Assembly: GCA_050084515.1 (NCBI GenBank)
Contig: CM114272.1
Location: 58,528,001 to 58,592,000 of the forward strand
Reading direction: 5' to 3'
From: Blasia pusilla
Taxonomy: Eukaryota > Marchantiophyta > Marchantiopsida > Blasiales
Length of the DNA stretch: 64,000 nucleotides
Positions 1 through 16,454 of the stretch are shown piece after piece; positions within the stretch are counted from its first letter, which is position 1; each line of letters opens with the position of its first letter. Position numbers and translations under genes: made by a program. Below the pieces are notes generated by a model that was given only the letters and a program-made list of their open reading frames with translations, was not told the origin of the DNA and searched no databases.

Positions 1-785
1 TTTCTGTATTCATTACTCTTATACTTATTAACTATCAGGATCAATTTTTAAAATAATGAGAGTAAAATTAGTTTTGGGCCCTTCTTCCTCTCTCTGTGTG
101 TCGGAAGCGGCTGCACGCGGACGTAGTTTGGGTGGGGACGGCGGGAGGCATGGACGGGGACGGCGGGAGGGAGTACAGTGGGCGCCGGGGAAGAGAAGGG
201 ACGTGCTACATATTGAAACGGAGAGCGTGACGAGGGCTTCGTTTTGATCTGGACCTTGATGCATGGCGTGAAGTATTTTTATTTTTATTCATCTTTTTAG
301 AATTCGGTTCATATTAGGGTTCCAAATGTGAGTATTAGGGCTTTGCTTATTTTCATTTGGAGAAATTTCCCAAGGTAACGTCCTCTATTCATCCACCCTT
401 CCCCTCCTTTCCCAAGTCCTTCCTTGTTTGTCGTATTTGTCGTATGTGCTTCTCATTTTGGCTCGATTCACGTTTGTATTTGTTACCCCTCCCGTAGATA
501 CACTTTTCTTCTCATCTATTTTATCTCGATTGGCCCATGATCTTTTCACACTCTTAGCAACTCTAGGTATTCATGAGTTCATTTTTGGGAGGGGGTTGGA
601 ACTAGAAGTCCTAGGTAATGTCGGTAGGTGAGAGTTTATGTTAGAGGGAGCATTACCGTGGACGGGAAGAGAGTTGTTTGCCAGGACCGCTCGTTCGAAT
701 GGGGATGATAAGACAGTTATTGGCGGGGGATTGTCGCACGATTTTATTGGAGGGGGCCATGTCCTCTTCTTGGTGAGTTGCATCC
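1..785. other. Intergenic or 5' flank of the non-LTR element
   Basis: No supported gene. The stretch may include the 5' untranslated part of the retrotransposon that follows, because base composition does not change sharply before the first conserved element codons. No terminal repeat or target duplication could be recognised, so the 5' end of the element is not placed. Confidence 0.5.
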
Positions 786-1025
786 ATGCCTCGACCGGCA
801 TCGGCTCCCCGTGTGGGGACCCGTGGGTCGTCTAGTCGGGATACTAAATGCCCATGTTGTCGCGAATCCTTCACTCGTTCAAGAATTCGGAACCACTTAG
901 CGGCTAAACATCCTGACTTTGATAGATTTGGATGGGTGGTCCCTCCTGTCGACCATGGATGCTCTCCGGTGCTTCCCGCATTATCGCCCCCTCCTGAGGC
1001 ATGGGAGTGGTTGAGGTCCCACTAG
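786..1025 (+). pseudogene. Non-LTR element ORF start: C2H2 zinc finger fragment
   Basis: The 79-residue open segment holds CPCCRESF followed by RNHLAAKH (bases about 846-911), a C2H2-like finger of the kind found at the N terminus of R2-class elements, where it helps bind target DNA. Ser/Arg/Pro-rich sequence precedes it. The frame closes at 1025, and the conserved sequence continues in another frame from 1063, so this is a fragment of a larger broken ORF. Confidence 0.6.
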
Positions 1026-1062
1026 CATTATAGGGCTCTTCGAGACCCATTTTCCGTGCCCG

Positions 1063-2898
1063 ATGTTGTTCCATAGGATCCCCCATGCTATTCAGGATGA
1101 CCTCCGCCACGCATTCCTCCTTCCCCTAGCTAGGATCGCTCTTGATCCTATGGATGAGCTCTCTTGGTACCTACTACTTCTCCTTCCACGATGGTATCTT
1201 CGTTACACTCGGGGAGGGAAAGCTGGTCATAGAGAGGTTGTGGCACGTCTGAGACGCTTTCGAGGAGGTGATTGGGAGTCTCTACAGAGTGAGTTTGTGG
1301 CATTCTCCAGAGGTAGCAATTCACCTGGTTTCCCAGTGGACGATCTTGGAGCAACCAAGTTGCGACGATGTAGGACACTGGGGCGAGCCTGTGAGTACTC
1401 GCAAGCTGCACGTGCTCTTCGCTTGATGGACATGGCTCCTTCTTCAGCTGTTACCATTGATGCCCTCCGGAGGCTACATCCTCGTCCAGCGGTTGACATT
1501 CCAGCTTTTGCACGTGACTTCCATCCTGACACGGCTATATGCCTTGACCCGTCCCTCTTTGCACGGGCACTCGGACGTTCTCCGAGGATTGCGGCCGGAG
1601 GTTTGTCTGGTATGATGTACGAACACCTTCATGATTGCTTTCCTTCCGAGGACACCGCTAGCGGCTTCTCCGAGTTGCTTCAGGTTGCCTCTCACCTAGC
1701 TCAGGGGAGAGTGCCAAAGCGATGGCCCAAGTATTAGGGCGGGGCGACTTTTGGCGTTGTCGAAGGAGGGTGGTGGTATCCATCCGATTGCCATAGGTGA
1801 GGTGCTCTTGCGGTTGGTGAGTCGTACTCTCGCTTTGCAATTCCGTGAGGCTTTCCAGTCACATCTGAGTCCACATCAGTTTGGAGTTGCCACACCAGCC
1901 GGATGTGAGACGGTTGCCTTAGGTTTGAAGGCTTGTCTAGATGTACATCCAGAGTGGGTGGTTCTCCAAGTGGACGTGGAGAACGCCTTCAACTCAGTAT
2001 CTAGGGCTACTATATTCACAGAGTTGAGGGACGCGGGTGGCCCCATGGCGAACCTCATTCCCTTTGTGCAGGCTTTCTATGGGGCCTCTTCGGCCCTCTA
2101 TTTCCACCATGGTCGATTCGAGGAGGAGGTCACGGTCTTGGAGTCTGCAACCGAGACTCATCAGGGTGACCCTTTGGGTGGTGCGTTGTTTGTTGTGGCT
2201 CATTACCGAGCGGTTCTTTCTATAGTGCAGGCTTTCCCGGGTTGCATGTTCCCTTCGTTGGCAGATGATACTCATATTGTTGGTCCTGGAGATCTGGTTG
2301 TCCCTGCATTCGAGCACTTTTCAGCACAGTTGGCACGTGTCGGCCTGGCGGTGAAGGTGGGAAGTGCAAGGCTTGGTCTCCATCAGGCCTACGTGATGAT
2401 CTACATTTAACTGACGGCTTCTTGCGACCTATCGGAGGGCTTCGAGTCTTGGGAGTCCCGCTCGAGAGCTAGGACTTTGTATCGAGTTTCGTGGCAGCGG
2501 CTCTTACCGAGGATCTTCTCCACGTTGATGATTTTATGAGGATTGGTGACCTTCAGGCCGCCTTTGGCATTCTCTCTTCTTGTTTTGCTCGTAGACCTGG
2601 TTACCTCACTAGAACGGTCTGGACATCTAGTCACCTTTCTTCCCTATATAGATCCTTTGATAGGAAGCTCATGCAGGTGTTTGGGGATCTTCTAGGACCC
2701 AGCTCCTTAGAGTGCCCCATGGGGGAGTTAGCTTGTAGACATGCCTCTTGGCCGTTTTCTTTTGGTGGAGTAGGTCTTCTCTCGACCGAGTTAGTGGCAC
2801 CCTCCGCTTTTTTAGGGAGTTGGGCCATAGTGGCACCCCTCCTTTGCTCCCGATTTTTGGTTAGAGATAGACCGCTCCTTCTACACTACGTCTCCTAG
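1063..2898 (+). pseudogene. Reverse transcriptase of the non-LTR element (frameshifted)
   Basis: The reverse transcriptase is spread over three frames: 1063-1737, 1751-2410 and about 2411-2898. Diagnostic pieces are HPIAIGEVLLRLVSR (finger region), VDVENAFNSVSR (motif A), HQGDPLGGALF (motif B) and SLADDTHIVGPG (motif C with the catalytic Asp-Asp). A thumb-like region with LRVLGVPLES follows. The frame break near 1738-1750 and the stop at 2408-2410 interrupt a protein that is otherwise collinear with non-LTR reverse transcriptases. The region is not translatable as one protein. Confidence 0.75.
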
Positions 2899-3885
2899 GT
2901 TGAGGATGGCTCTTTCCCACTTCAATCTTCACTCACAGCTTGTAGAGATTTCCTTCGAGTTGAGGCCAGAGCCGTTCTCCCCACTTTCTCCTCCTTAGTT
3001 ACCTCCGGTCAGTCTGGGCTCCAATCTTCCTTGATGGAAGCCCACTTTGAGGCAGTTTTTAGAGGCACTATGTCTGACGGGAATATCCCCATGGAGGTTA
3101 GGGCCCGTATTTGCTCTTGCTCCGGAAAGGGGCAGGCTCATGGGTAGGGGCGCACCCTTCTCCCGGCTTTCGATCGCACCACTTACCTATACCACAAAGA
3201 ATGCGGTTCCGCTTTGGGCCTCCCCAACCATCGGTGGTTGGTTCGACACACCGCGAGTGTCGTCGAGCCTGGATCCACTTGGTGTGCATTTGGCACGCTA
3301 TCCGCTTGGGGTGAGAGGATAGCCACTCACGATGCAGTGCGGGATATCATGTTCAGTATTGCTCGGGAGAGTGGCTTCCATGTGCAGAGAGAGAGGCACA
3401 ACTCCATGCGGGATTCCCTTATTCGTGTTGATCTTTACATGACACGAGAGGCTGAGGTGGTGGTGGCGGACGTGGTAGTTACAGATCCTACGCGAGAGGT
3501 AGTGCGAGCCCAAGTAGTGGCCCAAGGGCGGATGCTACAAGGAGCGGCGGTGGTGAAGAAGACACATATCTACAGTCGACTTCACGAGGGACACATCTTC
3601 ATCCCCCTGGCCATAGAGATGTATGGGGCTATGGGGGAGAGGTTCGACTCGTTCCTTACGGACTACGCCCATCATCTCCACTAGAGAAATGGGTTGTCCT
3701 TAGCTACTGCGATTCTCTATTGTAGGCAGCGGGTCTCCATAGCGTTGCAGCGTGCCCAAGCTAATGGGCTTTTGCGGTGGGCTCAGGCTGTGGGAGACGC
3801 CGGCGCTAGAGTCCCACTTAGTAGTAGTCATAGCTCTCTTGTTATTGCTGATATTGTCTCTGCTGTTGGTGAGTTTTGTCGTTAG
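2899..3885 (+). pseudogene. C-terminal restriction-like endonuclease region of the non-LTR element
   Basis: The same frame continues after the stop at 2896-2898 and a second stop near 3144. From about 3214 it reads THDAVRDIMFSIARESGF, then a block with RVDLYM, VVVADVVVTDPTRE and KKTHIYS, and ends with FIPLAIEMYGAMGERFD. A charged Asp, a hydrophobic strand with DP, and a downstream Lys are the pattern expected of a PD-(D/E)xK nuclease as in restriction-like-endonuclease non-LTR elements. One more stop lies at 3682-3684, and the sequence carries on in frame to 3885. The nuclease assignment rests on motif layout only. Confidence 0.55.
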
Positions 3886-10440
<6,555 letters not shown>

Positions 10441-10469
10441 TTAATTCTTTACTAATATTCGAAAGGGCT

Positions 10470-11170
10470 ATGAGGACTATGAAAGCACTTATGGCGATAT
10501 GATAATGAGAACTTAATTTCCTTCACTTAAAAAATGTGCTGAGAGAAAGGAGGAATCACGACCTTTTAGTGCTTTTATTTATTTTCGCGTTAAGTTCCAT
10601 CATGGGCCCTCTCGACGCGTTCACTAAACAAGGTACCGTGCTTTAAGCATGCTGATTAAGAAACTAAAGAAAGCGCTTACGGTAATATGATATGGTAATG
10701 AAGACCTAATCCCCTTCTATTCAAATACGGACGGGCGGGCGGAAAGAGAATAGAATCATCACCTTTTGAATGGAGTAATCTAATCTAAGTACTTATATTA
10801 AGGCTCCGCTTGACACTTTCAGTAATTTGACACTAATCCATCCTAAATATATTATTTAAGGAACTTAAGAACCCACTTATGATGGATGGTGTGATTATGA
10901 GGGCTTAGTTGCCTTTGTTTCCCTCCGATGCGGGGAAAAAGAATTCAGGAGTTTTGAGATTACTAAACAGGGTATAGTGATTTTTTAAATATGCAGATTA
11001 AGAAACTTAGAAGTCACTCATGATGATGTGATTATGAAAACTCATAATGGGCTTCATTTCAAACACGGGCAGAAGGAAAGAAAAAGAATCATGACCATTT
11101 GAGTGGAGCAGTCCCCTTCTATTATTGCTCCCCTTGACCTTTTCACTAAACAAGGAATCGTGGATTGCTT
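10470..11170 (+). repeat. Degenerate tandem repeat, about 145-200 bp unit, four copies
   Basis: A block with the consensus GAAAGCACTTATGG then TGATAATGAGAACTTA, followed by a purine-rich stretch and AGAATCATGACC, recurs at about 10480, 10667, 10866 and 11010. The copies are diverged and differ in length. No coding potential or terminal inverted repeat was seen. Confidence 0.55.
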
Positions 11171-11355
11171 AGTGGTAATCATGGAGAAGAGTTTACTAAC
11201 CCCACAACAACCAAAGAAATTAAAAAACATAAAATAAATCATTCTCACCTCTTGCCTACTTCACGGGTCTCCGATGCCTGGATATTAGTGGGGTATTTAG
11301 TAGTAGAGGGGCCTTAATTGGTCCGTTACGAACGCGTTCACACCGCCCCCTTCTT

Positions 11356-11612
11356 TTAAGTTTTTAATAATTAGGTCTACATTGCATAGTTGGCACGAGA
11401 GCATACATGAATTTTTCTAAGGAGGGCTCATATAAAACTTGGTTAAGTTTTTAATAATTAGGCCTAAGACGCAAAGTTGACAAGTGAGTATACATGAATT
11501 TTTCCAAGGAGTGCTAATATAAAACTTGTTTAAGTTTTTCATAATTAGGCCCAAAACGCAAAGTTGACAAGAGAGTATACATGAATTTTTCAAAGGAGGG
11601 CTTTTTATAATA
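11356..11612 (+). repeat. Tandem repeat, 87-bp unit, three copies
   Basis: TAAGTTTTTAATAATTAGG starts units at 11357, 11444 and (one change) 11531, exactly 87 bp apart. Each unit carries a shared GCATACATGAATTTTT-like block. The internal frames are a product of the repeat. Confidence 0.85.
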
Positions 11613-14600
11613 AAGTGGATAATCATTCAAGGGCTTATATAAAACTTAATGTCTATCACTGAAATTACGGCGAGGACCTAGCAAGCTACAAACCTACCTA
11701 CACAAAATCCAAATGAGTGGTATTATATATGTATTGTAGAAAAGGTTAATTTTCCTAATGGTAAAACCCTAAGTGGTCAACTCCCATGCATTTGCATGAG
11801 ATGCCAGCAAGAGTGACCATTTCTTCGCCTCCGACAAAACATAGATGACTATTTCTTATGACCATTGCATAGCCTTCGAAGCATCAAAGCCCTAGGCTAC
11901 GGAAAGTACCCATGCAAAAAATTTCTTGAAGGGTGTGAGTAAATAATTTATGAAACGGTGCAATGCAATACCTATGACATCCTTTCTTTTTTGAGATATT
12001 ATTAAGGGTGTTCTCTTAAAAATGAGACGTAAGATATTTAAATTATTTTATTTTATATTAAAAGAGCGATTTTCAGATGGAAACACGGAAGAACTCGCCA
12101 CGTGGCATGGGTGAAGGAGGGGTAGGGAGAGGGGGCATTCAAGTAGGTGGCCTTTAGGGACCATGGAGTCCCTTCAAGGGTCCTAATTGGTAATTATTAA
12201 TGTAATAAAGAAAAAATGATATCTCTTAACCATTTTTTTAGTGGTATGTTGTATGGACGGTCCACTTTTAAGAAAGCGGGAGTACAAGTAAATTAAGAAA
12301 AAATTTGCGCACATTCCATGAAATTTGTGAAGTTAGCCGATTTAAAAATGAATTACGGAGGAAGATGGACTTCAACGAAAATATAAGTGCCTAAGTTAAA
12401 CTCAAACCGAAGACATGATGTGGCAGAAAATGATCCATTGCATTAGAGTCTTATTATGTGGGAAAAATAAAACCAAATAATTTTGTATTCCTTTGGAACC
12501 CATGGTTAAGATAACTAGATCCGTGTTGAACCCTAAGAGAAATAGATTCAAACCTAGATAGGAACAAAAATCAGTCTTATTCTCTTATGCACACGGAACC
12601 CATGGTTAAGTGGACTAAACCACACTAAATGTTTTTGCATAAAGGGCCGAGAAGAAAGATGCACTTCGATAAAAACGAGTGATGGAAAACCCATCGGAAG
12701 TACAAAAGAGGGGGACTCAAAGAGTCAAAACCTGAAGGCCACAACACGACCAGAAAAGGAAGAAGGGGGCATAAAGAGAAAAAAAAGAGGAGAAAACTAG
12801 CACTATCATGTAGGTCATGAGCCACATGTACGAGTCTTCGAACCAAAAATAATTTCTCTCAATCTCAATATATTATAATAACGTGAACATACTATTTATC
12901 TTCGACATATGGAATAATGGACACATATTAAAATGTTGTCTAAAAGTTATTTCTCCAACCAAAAGAAATTCGACAATTAAAAAAATATAATTCTTTGGAA
13001 CTCTCGGCGCAAAGGCCCGAAATCCCCGACTGCTTAGGGTATCCGAAATACTCACAAATATTTTTTGGGAAAAATATAAATTTTTGTTATTTGAAGAAAA
13101 GGAAAAGATATTTTAAGACTGCGCATGGCACGCACACCGGAACTTCCGATACAAATATCGGGAATTCCCACGGCTAGAGTGTACGTGGAGTACTGGGAAG
13201 TCGATGAGGGGAAAAGAGGCCTATTTTAAAGGCAAGTCCCCTATGAGGCGTCCCAATAGCTTAGTAGTAGGCCGTAGCTCACCGAGCACGCACTCCCAGG
13301 GATTCAAATGCGTGTACGGTCTCGTGAGTGGAATGGGAGCACGTGTGAGAGAGAGAGAGTGTCCCAGTCCCGGTCTCCCTGAGTCCCTCTCCTGCTCGCA
13401 GTAGCGATCGATCCTACAAAGGTGTCCCTTTCAGAAAAACAAAAAAAAAGATCCGACTTGGCCTCAGCCGTGCCGTGCAGGAGAGAGAGAGAGGAGGGAC
13501 AGACTACGCTAAAGGCTAGGTAAAGGAACCGAGAGGCAGGCAGACCAAACTACGTTGCGGAAAAGCCCCAAAAGACCACCGACAGTAATTGACCCGCTTA
13601 CTACGTGAAGAAGGCTCCGTGAGCAGAAGGAAGGAATGAGCGCGTCCTGGCTACTACTACCGTGGAAGACGTTCACCCGCGACCCATCCGCACGAGCCGC
13701 CACCACCGGGCCCACCGCTACAGCCGCAATGCTTTTAAATCCGGACGAAAAAAATTACACATTTATGATACGAAACTGAAAGAAACTCTTAAATTTCTGA
13801 CAGCACATGTTGAAATTCCCGACTTGCATTTGGAATTTACGGGCCGGAATCGCTCTTTGTCGGGAATTCCCCGATCAGAGTAGAGTAAACTACCGGAGCG
13901 TTGATCGGGCCGGCCGGAGCCCCCATAAGAAGTTAGATGGTTTGGGAGGGGCGGGTTCGCCGGCAGGGTGCTTTACCGGGAAGGCGAGAGTGGGACGGGA
14001 CAGCGCGTGGTGAAGGAAGAGGGTCGTGGTGGTATGGGGTCGCTCGCGTGGTCGTGGTCGGGATTAGGACGGGGTCATAGTTAGGACGGGGTCATAGTTG
14101 GGACGGGTTGGGTTTAGAGTTTCATGGTCTCGGGTTTCTTCGGATGTTAAGTCGATGGTTATCATTCAAGAGACTTTTGGATCGTTGGTCTTCATGCGCA
14201 CTGAAATTTATGGTGCAGAAATGTTTAAGATGATCTTGAGAAATTGAAGGACGTAGTCCGTCGTTTTTTAAACTCCTTCATAGTCAAGCGCCGGCAATCG
14301 TTTGTGACCCTACCTGAAAACTGCTAGGACTATCGGCCTTGGCCGAGAGGGACCTGCCGCCGCGACTCCATGGGGACTTGCTCTTAGGGTTTGCAGATCC
14401 AAGAGAGCGGTGATCGAGAAGGACTTGTAGCTCGATTGGGGCTCGACTTGGAGTTGTGATGTAGAATCTGCTACTGATGTCTGAATAGTGGGCTTGCCAA
14501 AGCATTTTTCGTATTTTCATCATCTATGATTGGGGAGATCCGGGGTCACAAGTAAACTGAGTTGGTTAAGATCAGGATTTTCAACTTTTATTTCTATTTT

Positions 14601-15000
14601 AAAAATTTCTGCCAAAAACCGATTGGACTCGAGGAACTTCTTTGTAAAAGACACTTGAAAACCCGTCTGAAATCCGGAAATACCGTTTCAAAACAGTGGA
14701 AACATACGGAATCTAACGAAAAAACACACTCCTGAACCCGTTTTATGTCTACATTATAAGCAAAGGTGTTGCAATTGGAAGCCACCCTAAAGGACAAGTG
14801 TGAGATAGGGAGATGTTTGTTGTTGAAACTCCTGTCTAATAATTTTATTCCTTCTGATTATAACGGAGAGAAGGCGAAGAAGACTCTTCCTAAGCCATGC
14901 AAGGCTCCAGCATCGACCATTCCCACACTTTCCGTAGAGTGTATTTGATTGAGATATAGAGTTGGAATCTTTGCCCATAACTCCCAAAGGCATTCTTAAG
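11613..15000. other. Intergenic DNA rising in GC content towards the receptor kinase gene
   Basis: No gene is supported. From about 13.2 kb the sequence becomes GC-rich with GA tracts, and may be distal promoter of the downstream gene. A near-direct repeat GGAACCCATGGTTAAG lies at about 12497 and 12597. Confidence 0.4.
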
Positions 15001-15536
15001 CTCCAAAAATCCTAAAGCCCATTTTCAAACCCTTCGTTCCCTAAAGTCCTTAGACCCTAAATCTCGCCCCTCCTCCTGACCCCGTTCCGGACCGCAACTC
15101 CGTTCCCATCCGCACGATTCCTCAACGGACCCCGTTCCCACCGCTACTCCATTCGCATCCGCAGCGTTCGTAATGGCCCAAGACCGCGCGAGGGAAGCTT
15201 GTGTGTCCTTCCCGAAGGTCTCCCGGCCGGCGAACCCACCCCGGGCTTGAACGCCCACAGCGCCCGCGCTGGCGCTGGCGCTGTGAGCGATTCATAAAAG
15301 CTTCTCATGACTTCGGGAGTTTGACACTTCTCACTCGAGTGACGAGTCCGGTCGGTGAGTCCGTTCAGGACCCCGTTCGTTCGTACGCCGGCGCGACTGT
15401 AGTGGTGCCTCGCGCGGTGGGGGTGCTGCACAGTTGCGTGGCGCGACCCAGTTGTCGCGACCGCGGCGGGCGCGGCGCGGCGTGAGGATCGCGGGTCTCG
15501 CGTACCCATGCTGGCGCCTGGACCCGGCTCGATGTA

Positions 15537-16026
15537 GAGAGAGAGAGAGAGAGAGAGAGAGAGCGGCGAGACTCGGCTTTCCGTAATGTTCGTCGCCCTC
15601 TCCTTTCTTCCTATAGTCCTGTCCGTTTTTCTGTCCGGTCGACTCGATGTGTGAAGCTTGTCTTTGGTTGGGTGTGGAGGTGCGTGTGTGCGGATCGGGA
15701 GCGGAGGCTTCCTGGGTGGTGGTGGAGGAGACGGGGTTCGAAGGATTTGGAATATCGAGGAGCGGGAGGCAGCATTTGATTGATTGATCGATCGTTTGTT
15801 CGCCGGTTAGTTTACTTGTGTTCGCGTGCGTGCGTGGGTGTGTGTTTCTGTGTGTGGGTCTGTTCGTCTGTGACCTGTAGAGGACGGAGGACGGACAGAT
15901 TGATTGAGTGATTGATTGATAGGTTGGTGTGAGCGCCAGCGGGAGAAGGAGAAGAGGACATTGCTGCAGGGGTTGGATTGCTAGAGCTTTGAAGAGAAGG
16001 AGGGGTTTGAGTGCTAAGAGAGTTGT

Positions 16027-16082
<56 letters not shown>
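15537..16082 (+). promoter_or_regulatory. GA/CT-rich leader region of the receptor kinase gene
   Basis: Two GA dinucleotide tracts (15537-15563 and 16038-16082, the second preceded by a TG run) sit about 0.4-0.9 kb upstream of the chosen start codon in GC-rich DNA. GA/CT tracts near transcription starts are common in plant core promoters and leaders. The transcription start itself cannot be placed from sequence. Confidence 0.4.
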
Positions 16083-16085
<3 letters not shown>

Positions 16086-16454
16086 GAGAAGAGAAGAGGG
16101 GAGGAATGTGGAAGCGATGCGGAGGGCGGGCGGAGGAGGTGGGGCGTGGGATGGGCGGGCACTCGGAAGGCGAGGTTGGAGCGGGAAGGATGTGCGCGTC
16201 GAGAAGGAGATGAAGCGGTCGGAGGAGCGTAGGGAATCGGTTTTCGACAGGGGTTGGAGCAGTAGTGGTAGGGGTTTGAATACGGAGTGGTGGTCGTTAG
16301 CAGCAGGAGGATTAAGAGAAGGAGCAGCAGCTTCTCGGTGCAGGAGTGGACGTCAGGCTTTCAGCAGAGGGAATTTGGCCGCGGATCTCTTGAGGGTCGG
16401 GGCAGAAGTCCGCTCGCAGTAGGTGAAAGGAATTTTGTGGGTGGAGCAGTAGCG

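Larger units (their letters stand above)
786..3885 (+). mobile_element. Decayed non-LTR retrotransposon with C2H2 finger, RT and C-terminal restriction-like endonuclease
   Basis: Consecutive coding fragments in shifting plus-strand frames give, in order, a C2H2-like zinc finger, a reverse transcriptase and a C-terminal nuclease-like domain. This is the layout of elements that carry a restriction-like endonuclease (R2/Utopia-like), not of LTR elements or of LINEs with an apurinic endonuclease. No LTRs, protease or integrase are seen. At least two frameshifts and several in-frame stops show that it is dead. The 3' end is placed at the last coding stop; a poly(A) tail or target duplication was not recognised. 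Confidence 0.72.

Noticed and set aside
15144-15509. GC-rich frames near 15.0-15.5 kb on both strands as a gene
   Set aside because: Overlapping frames on both strands have no domain or conserved motif; a GC-rich upstream region explains them.
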